64,000 bases of DNA from Streptomyces sp. TLI_146 (GCF_002846415.1 NZ_PJMX01000001.1:4898001-4962000), one strand, 5' to 3'; shown: positions 50,702-59,282, counted from the stretch's first letter. A program made the numbers and translations. Notes: generated by a model from the letters alone, not told the origin.

Positions 50702-51574
50702 GTGAACGAAGGTCCCGTCTTGCCGCTCGCCGCCCGTGACCGCATGTCCCTCAAGACGCTCCTCCAGGAGCGGCGCGCCGCCATCCACCCGGAGTCCGCC
50801 GGGTTTCCGCCGCGTCAGGCGGGGCCGGGCAGACGGGTCGCCGGGCTCAGCCAGGAGCAGATGGACATCCTGCTGGAGCGCACGCCGGGCACGTACAACC
50901 GCTTCGAGAACGGGCAGTTGAACCCCACTGCCGAGTTCCTGACCAATGTGGCCCGCACCCTGCGCCTCAACGAGCAGGAGTGGACGTTCCTGTGGCGGCT
51001 CACCCGGCGCGAGTACCCGCCGTACACCCTGCACCGCGACTCGGGCATGTCGGTGCCCGGCGTCTGGCAGCGGGTCGTCGAGCAGATCGACGGGGCGATG
51101 GCCTACATCACCGACGCCGCCTGGAACCTGCTCGCCCACAACGCGGAGTTCGCCGCCCTCTTCCCGCGGGGCGAGGTTCCGGCCAACACCATGCGGTGGA
51201 TGACCCTCGACCCCGAGGCGCGCGAGGACGTGCTGACGGACTGGTCGGAGCGCTGGGCGCCGATGGTGCTGCCACAGCTGCGGCACGGCGTCGAAATGCG
51301 CCCCAACCACGCGGAGTTGCGCCGCCTGGAGGCCGAGGTGCAGGCGGACCCCGTCGCCGGGCCGCTCTACCGGGAGACCGGGGCCACCCCGATCCCGTAC
51401 CCCGACGGGTCCGAACGGCCCATCCGGCACAGCGAGTTGGGGCCGGGGTGGGTGACGACCTGTGTGGCCGAGCCCGTCACCTCGCCCGGGGCCCGGGTGA
51501 TGCTGCTCCTCTACACCCCGGGGGCGTCCCTCGTGAGCCGTCACCCGGTGCTGAGCGCGCCCCTCACGAGCTGA
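50702..51574 (+). CDS. XRE-family regulator with MmyB-like ligand domain
   Basis: A 290-residue transcriptional regulator. The N-terminal helix-turn-helix is QAGPGRRVAGLSQEQMDILLERTPGTYNRFENGQLNPTAEFLTNVARTLRLN at about 40-90. The C-terminal MmyB-type PAS-like domain shows AYITDAAWNLLAHNAEFAALFPRG and NTMRWMTLDPEAR, which may bind a fatty-acid-like ligand. GTG 50702 is used; ATG 50744 is a possible shorter start, and neither has a clear Shine-Dalgarno site. It lies 143 bases upstream of the type III polyketide synthase gene in the same direction and may control it. Confidence 0.88.
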   Translation: MNEGPVLPLAARDRMSLKTLLQERRAAIHPESAGFPPRQAGPGRRVAGLSQEQMDILLERTPGTYNRFENGQLNPTAEFLTNVARTLRLNEQEWTFLWRLTRREYPPYTLHRDSGMSVPGVWQRVVEQIDGAMAYITDAAWNLLAHNAEFAALFPRGEVPANTMRWMTLDPEAREDVLTDWSERWAPMVLPQLRHGVEMRPNHAELRRLEAEVQADPVAGPLYRETGATPIPYPDGSERPIRHSELGPGWVTTCVAEPVTSPGARVMLLLYTPGASLVSRHPVLSAPLTS

Positions 51575-51640
51575 GCGCACGACCGGCGTGCCCGAAGGCG
51601 GGCCACCCCGCGGAACGACTCCCTCCGGCTTAGCGCTGTT

Positions 51641-51662
51641 CGAATTCCGAGGAACGAATTCC
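51641..51662. promoter_or_regulatory. Direct repeats CGAATTCC upstream of the type III PKS
   Basis: CGAATTCC occurs at 51641-51648 and 51655-51662, 14 bases apart, about 60 bases before the PKS start. AT-rich octamers like these stand out in this DNA and could be operator half-sites. Confidence 0.4.
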
Positions 51663-51717
51663 AGCCGTCTCCAGTAAGTTGAGGTTTCGCTCGTCGGCCA
51701 CCCGAGGGAGCCCACTC

Positions 51718-52815
51718 GTGCCCGCTCACATAGCTCTCCCCGCCATAGTGCTGCCGGACCACGTCATCGCAACGGATGAGATCTGCGCAGACATCCGGCG
51801 TGCCCACCCCGATCACCCGCGGCTGGAAGCACACCTGCGGATAGCCCGGGCCACCACCGTCCGCACCCGCCGGTTCACCCGCCCTCTCGACGCCCCGACC
51901 GTGGCCGGAAATGCCACCGTCGAGGAGCGCAACCGGGCGGCGTACGAGGACGCGTTGGGGCTCGCGGTCCGCTCCGGGCGCCAGGCGCTGGCCCACGCGG
52001 GCCTCGCCCCCGACGACATCGACTGCGTCATCACCAGCCACACCACCTCCTGGACCGTGCCCTCCCTCGACGTCGCCCTCGTCCGGGAACTGGGCCTGCG
52101 GCCGGACGTGCGGCGCGTGCCCCTGTCGACCGTCGGCTGCGCGGGCGGCGCGCAGGGCCTGGTCCGGGCGCACCAGGACCTCGCCGCGCACCCGGGCTCC
52201 CACGTTCTGGTCGTCGTCTCCGAGTGCCTGTCGACGGCCACGTACAACCACACCGACACCAGCCGCGAGTCGATGATCTACAAGGTGCTCTTCGGGGACG
52301 GCTCGGGCGCGGTCGTCGTCTCGGACCGCCCGGCCTGGAGCGGGCCCAGCTTCGTCATCGAGGACACCTTCGAGTACGTCCTGCCCGACAGCATCGACCG
52401 CTACCGCGGCCGCCTCTCGGGCGCCGGGCTGCACTTCGACTCCACGGCCGCCGCGACCGCCTCGCTCAACGACAGCCTCCCGGCGGTACGCAAATGGCTC
52501 GACGGGAGCGGCCGGGCCCCGCGGTTCGCGGTCGTCCACCCCGGCGGTCCCCGGGTCCTGGAGGACGCGGCCGCCGGGTTCGGCCTGGACGGCGACCGCG
52601 ACCACGGCGATCTGCGGCACGCCTGGGCGAGCCTGGCCGCCAACGGGAACCTGGGCGGCTCCGCCGTCCTGGACGTGCTGGCCCGCACCTTCGCGCAGGC
52701 CCCCGGCGACCGCCAGCCGGGCATGATCATCGGCTTCGGCCCGGGGTTCGTGCTGGCCGCCTCGCGGGGCCACTGGTCGGCGGGGGCGAAGGCCCCGGGC
52801 GCGGGCTCCTCGTAA
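51718..52815 (+). CDS. Type III polyketide synthase (chalcone synthase-like)
   Basis: A 365-residue homodimeric-type ketosynthase that extends an acyl-CoA starter with malonyl-CoA. The Cys-His-Asn triad is complete: C141 in STVGCAGGAQG, H274 in VVHPGGPRVLED and N311 in ANGNLGGSAVLD. The family loop GFGPGF is at 339-344, and LFGDGSGAVVV takes the position of the CHS gatekeeper loop. The sequence differs clearly from RppA and germicidin synthase as I recall them. GTG 51718 has GAGGGAG 8 bases upstream. There is no P450, methyltransferase or oxidase next to it, so the product and tailoring are unknown. Confidence 0.9.
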   Translation: MPAHIALPAIVLPDHVIATDEICADIRRAHPDHPRLEAHLRIARATTVRTRRFTRPLDAPTVAGNATVEERNRAAYEDALGLAVRSGRQALAHAGLAPDDIDCVITSHTTSWTVPSLDVALVRELGLRPDVRRVPLSTVGCAGGAQGLVRAHQDLAAHPGSHVLVVVSECLSTATYNHTDTSRESMIYKVLFGDGSGAVVVSDRPAWSGPSFVIEDTFEYVLPDSIDRYRGRLSGAGLHFDSTAAATASLNDSLPAVRKWLDGSGRAPRFAVVHPGGPRVLEDAAAGFGLDGDRDHGDLRHAWASLAANGNLGGSAVLDVLARTFAQAPGDRQPGMIIGFGPGFVLAASRGHWSAGAKAPGAGSS

Positions 52816-52862
52816 AGCGGTACGGAGCACCGCCCCGCATGCCGTACAGTTGTGTTTACCGA

Positions 52863-52936
52863 CGCGGGGTGGAGCAGCTCGGTAGCTCGCTGGGCTCATA
52901 ACCCAGAGGTCGCAGGTTCAAATCCTGTCCCCGCTA
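52863..52936 (+). tRNA. Initiator tRNA-fMet (CAT)
   Basis: It has the initiator hallmarks: a mismatched first acceptor pair (C1 with T72) and three G-C pairs in the anticodon stem (GGG/CCC) around CTCATAA (anticodon CAT). T-loop is TTCAAAT. CCA is not encoded. Confidence 0.95.
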
Positions 52937-52946
52937 CTGAAGTCCC

Positions 52947-52978
52947 AAGGCCCGGCACATGAAAATGTGCCGGGCCTT
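52947..52978. terminator. Terminator between tRNA-fMet and the GNAT gene
   Basis: AAGGCCCGGCACAT pairs exactly with ATGTGCCGGGCCTT around GAAA, followed by CGGCTTTC. It is placed to end both the rightward tRNA and the leftward GNAT gene. Confidence 0.85.
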
Positions 52979-53004
52979 CGGCTTTCCCGGGCCTGTGCCC
53001 CCGG

Positions 53005-53748
53005 CTACGCCGCCAGTTCGGCCACCAGGAACGGGCGGTAGGTGAAGCCGAGGCTCTCGTACAGGCCTATCGCCGGGCGATTGGCGTCCTCCACCATCAG
53101 ACACGCCGTCCCGTGCGCGGCCAGCGCCTCGGCGAGCACCTTGGTGACGACCGGCCGGGCCAGGCCCCGGCCCCGCGCCGACGGGTGCACCGCGACCCCG
53201 GCGAGCAGCCCGACCTCGGGGGACGGCCAGGCGAGCGCGGCGACCGCGGTGAGGCGGCCCGCGTCGTCCCGGGTGCCCGCCCACCGCTCCACGCCCGGCG
53301 CGCCCGGCACCGCGTACGAGCCGGGGAAGGCCTCCGCGAGCAGCGCGCCGATCTCCGCCGAGTCCTCGTCCGCCAGCCACCGCGCCTTGCCCTCGTCCGC
53401 CGCTGCCGCCTCGGCGGGCGACAGGGGGCGCGTCCGGCTCATCCAGCCGTAGGTGGCCAGCGGACGCAGGCCCGGCAGCGCCCCGATCAGCGCCCGTACG
53501 GTCGCTTCGTCGCCGAGCGGACTGTAGCCGGGGCCGGTCTCGGCGAGCACCTCGGCGACCAGCGGGGCCAGCGACTCGACGGGGCCCGCGACGGCCAGCC
53601 GGTCGTGGCGGGAGAGATGGGGGGCGGCCACGGCGAAGGCGCGGCTGTCCTCGCTCGCCCAGGCGCGGGAGGAGCCGGTCAGGCCCTGGGCGACCCACAG
53701 CAGCGACGGGTCGGAGGGCAGAGCGGCGGTCGAGTGGAGTTCATGCAC
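53005..53748 (-). CDS. GNAT-family N-acetyltransferase
   Basis: A 247-residue acetyl-CoA-dependent acetyltransferase. The C-terminal GNAT fold shows AGVAVHPSARGRGLARPVVTKVL (motif A, R/Q-x-x-G-x-G/A form) and LMVEDANRPAIGLYESLGF. The N-terminal half (SLLWVAQGLTGSSRAW ... LAVAGPVESLAPLVAEVL) looks like a second, degenerate GNAT-like domain. GTG 53748 is preferred over GTG 53775 because a TTGACG-N17-CAGGCT promoter ends 8 bases before it and overlaps the longer frame. The substrate is unknown. Confidence 0.88.
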   Translation of the reverse strand: MHELHSTAALPSDPSLLWVAQGLTGSSRAWASEDSRAFAVAAPHLSRHDRLAVAGPVESLAPLVAEVLAETGPGYSPLGDEATVRALIGALPGLRPLATYGWMSRTRPLSPAEAAAADEGKARWLADEDSAEIGALLAEAFPGSYAVPGAPGVERWAGTRDDAGRLTAVAALAWPSPEVGLLAGVAVHPSARGRGLARPVVTKVLAEALAAHGTACLMVEDANRPAIGLYESLGFTYRPFLVAELAA

Positions 53749-53833
53749 GATCGACGAGCCTGCGCGTATCGTCACGGAACGTCAAATTCTGCCCTGCGCT
53801 TCGGCGCCCGCGACTGCCACCTCATCGAAGGGG

Positions 53834-54157
53834 ATGGGGACGAGGAGTAGTCTCACGGGCACTGTGCGCGAGCGTCGGGTAGGGCTGCTGCGGGCGGCCA
53901 CGCGGCGGAAGGCGCCCGCAGGGCCGCTGTTCCTCGCCCTGTGCGCGCTGCTGATCTGTCTGTCCCTGCCGCTGGCACTGCCCCTGTCGCCCGCCCCGCC
54001 CTGGGTGACCGCGCCCTCGTACACGAAGGGCGGCGTCCCTTCCGTGCACGGCGGCCCCGCGGCCCGGCGGCACGCCCGGGGGACCTGTGTACGGGGGCGG
54101 GCCGGGCCCCGCAGATGCCGGGCGCGGCTGATCGCGACCGGCGCGGAGCGGCACTGA
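53834..54157 (+). CDS. Small membrane protein upstream of the PP2C phosphatase
   Basis: A possible 107-residue protein with one strong hydrophobic helix (GPLFLALCALLICLSLPLALPL) after a basic N-terminus (RRVGLLRAATRRKAP). The C-terminal part is Arg/Gly-rich and less convincing. Starts at ATG 53834 or GTG 53864. It ends 34 bases before the phosphatase gene. It may be a real small membrane protein or a chance frame. Confidence 0.5.
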   Translation: MGTRSSLTGTVRERRVGLLRAATRRKAPAGPLFLALCALLICLSLPLALPLSPAPPWVTAPSYTKGGVPSVHGGPAARRHARGTCVRGRAGPRRCRARLIATGAERH

Positions 54158-54191
54158 AGCCGCACCCGGTTGGCGGAGGTGGGCTCGCCGC

Positions 54192-55412
54192 GTGCGGCCG
54201 CGCCCGACACCCTGGGTGGGGCGCGGGACGTCGGTGGCCCTGCGGACGGGCTGGAGGCCACAGGTGCGGCAGCGATCGGACGGCGGCGGCCGGGACGGCT
54301 CCCGGCGGCTCGCCCTCGTGCGCGTGCTGCCCATGCTGCTGCTGGTCGTCGGGGTCGTCCTCGACGTGAGTACGCCGCCCGATCTGACCGCCGCCGCCCT
54401 CTTCGCCGCCGCGCCCCTGATCGCGGCCCCCTTCTTCGGGCCGGTCGGCACCGCCGTCGCGGGCGCGTCGGCGGTCGGGGCGGTGCTGGCCACGGAGTAT
54501 CTGCACGACATCCCCAGCACCGGCGAGGCGGTCAGCGAGCTGTTCACCGTCACCACCGTCGGCGCGCTCGCCCTCTTCATCAACCGCATGCTGCGCCGCA
54601 GCGGCGAGCGCCTCGCCTCGGCCCGGGTCATCGCGGAGACCGCCCAGCGCGCCGTGCTGCCGACGCCCGCCGAGCGCATCGGGGGCCTCCAGGTGGCCGC
54701 GCGGTACGAGGCGGCCCAGGCCGACGCGTTCATCGGCGGGGACCTCTTCGCGGTGCAGGACACGCCGTACGGGGTGCGGCTGGTCGTCGGGGACGTGCGC
54801 GGCAAGGGCCTGGAGGCGGTGGAGGCGGTGGCCGTGGTCATCGGGGCGTTCCGGGAGGCGGCCGAGCAGGAGGCGACCCTGGAGGCCGTGGCCGGGCGCC
54901 TTGAGCGCGCGCTCACCCGCGAGGGCACCCGGCGGGACGGCCTGGACGCCGTCGAGGGGTTCACCACGGCCGTGCTCGCCGAGATCCCGCGCGGCGCCGG
55001 ACCCGTACGCCTGGTGAACCGGGGCCACCCCGAGCCGCTGCTGCTCCACCCCGACGGTGCGCTCGACGCGCTCACCCCGTCCGACCCCGCGCTGCCGCTG
55101 GGGATGGCGGAGCTGGGGGTGTGGCCGGACCGGGCGGACACCTACCCCTTCCCGGCCGGGGCGACGCTGCTCTTCTATACCGACGGCCTCTCCGAAGCGC
55201 GCTCGGTGGACCCGCCGGGGGTCTTCTACGACCCGCACGAGCGGCTGCGCGGCCGGATCTTCCCCGGGCCCGACCGGGTCCTGGACGCGCTGATCGAGGA
55301 TGTGCGCAGACATACGGGCGGGGGCGCGAGCGACGACATGGCGCTGCTCGCGGTGGGGCGGCCCGGGGAGCGGCAGCCGGAGCGGCGGCGGACGATGCCG
55401 GTGGTGCCGTGA
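54192..55412 (+). CDS. Membrane-bound PP2C-type (SpoIIE/RsbU-like) serine phosphatase
   Basis: A 406-residue phosphatase that in this family dephosphorylates anti-anti-sigma factors. Three to four hydrophobic segments (about 46-130) are followed by a short linker and the SpoIIE domain: FIGGDLFAVQDTPYGVRLVVGDVRGKGLEAVE (metal Asp residues), NRGHPEPLLL and LLFYTDGLSEARS, with GASDDMALLAVG at the end. GTG 54192 has GGAGGTGGG 8 bases upstream. No anti-sigma or STAS gene is nearby, so its target is elsewhere. Confidence 0.9.
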   Translation: MRPRPTPWVGRGTSVALRTGWRPQVRQRSDGGGRDGSRRLALVRVLPMLLLVVGVVLDVSTPPDLTAAALFAAAPLIAAPFFGPVGTAVAGASAVGAVLATEYLHDIPSTGEAVSELFTVTTVGALALFINRMLRRSGERLASARVIAETAQRAVLPTPAERIGGLQVAARYEAAQADAFIGGDLFAVQDTPYGVRLVVGDVRGKGLEAVEAVAVVIGAFREAAEQEATLEAVAGRLERALTREGTRRDGLDAVEGFTTAVLAEIPRGAGPVRLVNRGHPEPLLLHPDGALDALTPSDPALPLGMAELGVWPDRADTYPFPAGATLLFYTDGLSEARSVDPPGVFYDPHERLRGRIFPGPDRVLDALIEDVRRHTGGGASDDMALLAVGRPGERQPERRRTMPVVP

Positions 55413-55589
55413 CCGTCATGCCGTAACGGTGTGTAGTCGAACAGCGCCCCTGCGCATAACAATTGACACACCGTCAACTCTTGCCCCCGACGATCAGGGG
55501 GAACTGCTTGGAATCCGGTCCCCCTGTCTATTAACGTTCGATAACGCAGCGCGGTCGTCCCAGCCGTCGCAGAGGCGGCACCGTGCGCA

Positions 55590-55716
55590 CGCGCCGAATC
55601 CCGCAAGGGAACCGGGGAACCACCAACTTGGGGTGAATCGGGCACCTTCGTCCCTTCGAAGAGGTGCCCGTAGGAGACCTTCCTGCTCCGAACCCGTCAG
55701 CTAACCCGGTAGGCGA
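55590..55716 (+). promoter_or_regulatory. ydaO-type cyclic di-AMP riboswitch
   Basis: The conserved blocks are all present in order: CCGAATCCCGCAAGGGAACC, GGGGAACCACC, TTGGGGTGAATCGGGC, a variable hairpin (GGCACCTTCG ... GAGGTGCC), GTAGGAGACC, GCTCCGAACCCGTCAGCTAA and CCCGGTAGGCG. These match the actinobacterial ydaO riboswitch, which turns off cell-wall hydrolase genes when c-di-AMP binds. It ends about 25 bases before the M23 peptidase start. Its promoter should lie in 55413-55589, where TTGACA occurs at 55463. Confidence 0.93.
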
Positions 55717-55741
55717 GAAGGAAGGAAAGGAGTGCGCCCCC

Positions 55742-56821
55742 GTGGCGTCCAACGAGCCTGCCCTCGGCACCCCGCCGGTTCCCCCCGTCTCCCTGTACGG
55801 GACCGCGCCCAGTGACACCGAGGTGTGGGAGGAGTGGAACCCCACCGAGGACTCCGTCGCCGCCACGCGCGGCCGGCACCGGGTCGTCAAGCAGCGCGGC
55901 GGGCTCGCCCGCAGCTCCACCGTCCTCGGCGTCGGTGTCATCGCGGCCGTCGGCGCGGGCGGCATGGCCAGTGCGCAGAGCAAGCCGCCGGTCTCCATAT
56001 CCCTGCCCGACTCGGTCGCGGACAACCTCCCCGACGTCAAGTCGCTGCCGGGCGTGGGCACGCTGATATCCGACATCGCGGGCGACGAGAAGCCCGACAC
56101 CTCCCCGGCCGCCCAGGCCGACAGAGCCGTCACGAGCGCCCCCCTCACCATGGCGGGCGTCTCCCGGGCCGATGCCGAACACGGCGCCACCGGCGCGGGC
56201 GAGGCCCTGCGCGCCCGCATCCTCCAGCAGGCCGAGCAGCAGCAGAACGACGCCGCGGCCGAGGCGAAGGCGACCGCCGAGAAGGCCGCGGCCGAGAAGG
56301 CGGCGTCCGAGGCGAAGGCCGCGCAGAGCGCCGCCGAGCAGAAGGCGGCGGCCGAGAAGAAGGCCGCCGAGGAGGCCGCCGCCAAGAAAGCGGAGGAGGC
56401 GCGGCTCGCCGAGCTCGCCAAGAGCTTCTCGCTCCCGGTCGCCTCGTACACGATCACCTCGACGTTCGGCGAGGCCGGCTCGATGTGGTCCTCCGGCCAC
56501 CACACCGGCCTCGACTTCGCCGCCCCCACCGGCACCCCGCTCAAGGCGATCCACGGCGGCACGGTCAAGTCGGCGGGCTGGTCCGGCTCGTACGGCTACC
56601 GCACGGTCATCGAGCTGGAGGACGGCTCGGAGCTCTGGTACTGCCACCAGTCCTCGATCGCGGTCAGCGCGGGCCAGAAGGTGACGACCGGCGAGACCAT
56701 CGGCCGCGTCGGCGCCACCGGCAACGTGACGGGCCCGCATCTGCACCTGGAGGTGCACACCCCGGGCGGCACGGGCATCGACCCGATGGCGTGGCTCCAG
56801 TCGAAGGGCCTGAACCCGTAG
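55742..56821 (+). CDS. M23-family cell-wall endopeptidase (LytM domain)
   Basis: A 359-residue peptidoglycan hydrolase. A possible export segment (STVLGVGVIAAVGAGGMASAQS) lies at about 60-82, giving a long N-region. Then comes an Ala/Glu/Lys-rich coiled coil (about 155-225: QQQNDAAAEAKATAEKAA) and the M23 domain with zinc ligands in SGHHTGLDFAAP and the HLHLEVH motif near the C-terminus. GTG 55742 follows a GGAAAGGAG site. The gene is under a c-di-AMP riboswitch, tying wall remodelling to this second messenger, perhaps in growth or germination. Confidence 0.94.
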   Translation: MASNEPALGTPPVPPVSLYGTAPSDTEVWEEWNPTEDSVAATRGRHRVVKQRGGLARSSTVLGVGVIAAVGAGGMASAQSKPPVSISLPDSVADNLPDVKSLPGVGTLISDIAGDEKPDTSPAAQADRAVTSAPLTMAGVSRADAEHGATGAGEALRARILQQAEQQQNDAAAEAKATAEKAAAEKAASEAKAAQSAAEQKAAAEKKAAEEAAAKKAEEARLAELAKSFSLPVASYTITSTFGEAGSMWSSGHHTGLDFAAPTGTPLKAIHGGTVKSAGWSGSYGYRTVIELEDGSELWYCHQSSIAVSAGQKVTTGETIGRVGATGNVTGPHLHLEVHTPGGTGIDPMAWLQSKGLNP

Positions 56822-56882
56822 GGAGCGTCCGATGGCAGCGGGAGCGCGGAATAGCCGTGCCCCGACCGCCCGTTCACCCCCT

Positions 56883-57827
56883 ATGACCTCTCTGCGCCCC
56901 CTAGGCTCCTCCGACCTCTCCGTCTTCCCGCTCGCCCTCGGCGGCAATGTCTTCGGCTGGACCGCCGACGAGGCCGCGTCGTTCGCGGTGCTCGACGCGT
57001 ACACCGCCGCGGGCGGCAACTTCGTGGACACCGCCGACACGTACTCGTCGTGGATCCCCGGCAACCAGGGCGGCGAGTCCGAGGAGATCATCGGCAAGTG
57101 GCTGGCCGCGCGCGGCAACCGCGCGGACGTCGTCGTCGCCACGAAGGTCGGCGCGCACCCGCAGTTCAAGGGACTCGCGGCCCCCACCATCAAGGCCGCC
57201 GCCGAGGCGTCGCTGCGCCGCCTGGGCACCGACTACATCGACCTGTACTACACGCACTTCGACGACGAGTCCGTCCCCGTCGAGGAGATCGTCACCGCCC
57301 TCGACCAGCTGGTGCGGGAGGGCAAGGTGCGCGCGGTCGCCGCCTCCAACATCTCCCCGGAGCGGCTCGCGGACTCGCTGGACTTCTCCGACCGCGAGGG
57401 CCTGGCCAAGTACGTGGCCCTCCAGCCGCACTACAACCTGGTCTCCCGCGACACCTACGAGGGCGCCCTCCAGGACACCGCGGGCCGCTCGGGCCTGGCC
57501 GCCGTCCCCTACTTCGCGCTCGCCTCCGGGTTCCTCACCGGCAAGTACCGCCCGGGCCAGGACGTCGAGAGCGCGCGGGCCGGGAGCGCCGCCAAGCACC
57601 TGGGGACCGAGCGGGGCACGAAGGTGCTCGCGGCGCTCGACCGCGTCGCGCGGGCGCACGACGCCGAGCCCGCGAGCGTCGCGCTGGCCTGGCTCGCCGC
57701 CCAGCCGACCGTGGTCGCGCCGATCGCTTCGGCCCGTACGGTCGGGCAGCTGCCCGCGCTCCTCGCGGTCGCCGACCTGGAGCTCACGGACGCGGAGCTG
57801 AGCGAGCTGAAGACCGCCTCGGCCTAG
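56883..57827 (+). CDS. Aldo/keto reductase
   Basis: A 314-residue NADPH-dependent oxidoreductase with a TIM-barrel fold. Family features are GGNVFGWTADEAASFAVLDAY, NFVDTADTYSSW (catalytic Asp/Tyr), VVATKVG (Lys), LYYTHFDD (His) and the cofactor region PIASARTVGQLPALL. ATG 56883 is preferred over ATG 56832, as it begins the family-like part (MTSLRPLGSSDLSVFPLALG). It lies 61 bases after the M23 gene and is convergent with prsW (12 bases). The substrate is unknown. Confidence 0.93.
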   Translation: MTSLRPLGSSDLSVFPLALGGNVFGWTADEAASFAVLDAYTAAGGNFVDTADTYSSWIPGNQGGESEEIIGKWLAARGNRADVVVATKVGAHPQFKGLAAPTIKAAAEASLRRLGTDYIDLYYTHFDDESVPVEEIVTALDQLVREGKVRAVAASNISPERLADSLDFSDREGLAKYVALQPHYNLVSRDTYEGALQDTAGRSGLAAVPYFALASGFLTGKYRPGQDVESARAGSAAKHLGTERGTKVLAALDRVARAHDAEPASVALAWLAAQPTVVAPIASARTVGQLPALLAVADLELTDAELSELKTASA

Positions 57828-57839
57828 CCACCCGCCGCC

Positions 57840-59228
57840 TCAGCGCAGATACGGGTTGTACGGGGAGGACCGGTCGTATCCGTACGGGTCCTGGTGTCCG
57901 TACGGCGCCGGGTGGCCGTACGGGTACGGCTGGGGCGGGATCCAGATGCGGCCCGCCGCGCCCGCCGCGTAGAGCAGCGCGGGCCCGGCCACCGCCCGGC
58001 GCTCCCACAGGTGATGCAGGAGCTCCTGTTCGCGGGCCGTGAAGTCCGGGCCCGCCTGGGTGCGGCGGGCCCGGCGGCGCAGGAACGCCAGCGCCGTCGC
58101 GAACGCCTCGTACTCCGCGACCGTCCGCGCCGCCCGCTTGCCCCCGTAGGTGCGGTACGCGAAGTCGCGGGCCATCGAGCGGGCCCGCATCGAGGAGAGC
58201 GCGAGCGGTTCGGCCGGGCCCAGCCAGCCCGCCGCCGCGTACGCGGGCAGCTCGGCCGCGACCGTGCGCAGCTCCCGCTGGCGGCTCCAGACCGCCAGCC
58301 AGGTGAGCAGGCCGAAGACCGGGACCATGAACGCGGCGTAGACGAGGTAGAAGCCGTACGTCCCGAACGACGATGAGCCGTTCCACAGCGCGTGCATCCC
58401 CATCGCGGACAGCAGCCCGAGCACCGGCAGGCCGGTCCGGCGCCACCGGCTGCCCGGTGCGGCCAGCGCCGCCGCCCCGAATCCGATGCCGGTGCACACC
58501 GTGAACAGCGGGTGCGCGAACGGCGACATCACGATCCGTACGAAGAACGTCGCCGCGGTCGTCGAGGAGAGGCCCGCGGTGTGGCTGACCTGGTCCTCTC
58601 CGAACGCGTTGCCCAGATAGAGGATGTTCTCGGTGAAGGCGAAGCCGGTCGCGGTGAAGCCCGCGACGACGACGCCGTCGACTATCCCCTTGAAATCCCG
58701 TCTTCGGAACAGGAAGAGCAGCAGCACGGCCGCCGCCTTGGCGCTCTCCTCGACTATCGGCGCGATGACGGTCGCGCCGAGGTGGTCGGCGGAGGACGGG
58801 TCGGCCGTCGCGGTGGCTATCCACTTGGTCGCGAACGAGTTGGCGATGATCGCCACCAGCGCGGCGGCGCACGCGCCCCAGGCGAAGGCGAACAGCAGAT
58901 TGCGCCACGGGCCCGGGTCCACGCGGTCGAGCCAGCGGAACGCGGTGCCGAGCAGCGGCACCGGCAGCACCGCGAGCCCCAGCCCCACCAGGAACCCCTC
59001 GGTGCCGGTCTGCTCCCGCACGATCGCGAGGATGACCAGACCGCACAGGGCGAGCAGGGTGATCAGCGCGCCGGCCCGGACGGCCCGGGAGCGCCAGAAG
59101 TCGCGCCGCGGCCGGTAGCGCCACTTGGCGCGCTCCGGCACGGCGTCGAACCGCGGCTCGGCGCCCCGCTCCGGGACCGGCTGGAGCGGGCCCGGCGGCT
59201 GGCGTTGCGGAAGCGACTCGGACGACAC
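57840..59228 (-). CDS. PrsW-family intramembrane metalloprotease
   Basis: A 462-residue membrane protease of the M82 class, whose B. subtilis member starts anti-sigma factor cleavage. About eight or nine hydrophobic helices are seen. Catalytic motifs are VEESAKAAAV (EExxK), FAFTENILYL (FxxxEN), SPFAHPLFT and SAMGMHALWN, giving the expected Glu and His ligands. The cytoplasmic tail ends in a Tyr/Pro-rich repeat (PYPYGHPAPYGHQDPYGYD). GTG 59228 has TAGGGT 6 bases upstream (leaderless pattern). No anti-sigma substrate gene is adjacent. Confidence 0.92.
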   Translation of the reverse strand: MSSESLPQRQPPGPLQPVPERGAEPRFDAVPERAKWRYRPRRDFWRSRAVRAGALITLLALCGLVILAIVREQTGTEGFLVGLGLAVLPVPLLGTAFRWLDRVDPGPWRNLLFAFAWGACAAALVAIIANSFATKWIATATADPSSADHLGATVIAPIVEESAKAAAVLLLFLFRRRDFKGIVDGVVVAGFTATGFAFTENILYLGNAFGEDQVSHTAGLSSTTAATFFVRIVMSPFAHPLFTVCTGIGFGAAALAAPGSRWRRTGLPVLGLLSAMGMHALWNGSSSFGTYGFYLVYAAFMVPVFGLLTWLAVWSRQRELRTVAAELPAYAAAGWLGPAEPLALSSMRARSMARDFAYRTYGGKRAARTVAEYEAFATALAFLRRRARRTQAGPDFTAREQELLHHLWERRAVAGPALLYAAGAAGRIWIPPQPYPYGHPAPYGHQDPYGYDRSSPYNPYLR

Positions 59229-59282
59229 CAGACGACCCTAACGAGGGGTACGGACAATCCGCGACGGTGCCTGTGGACGCCG

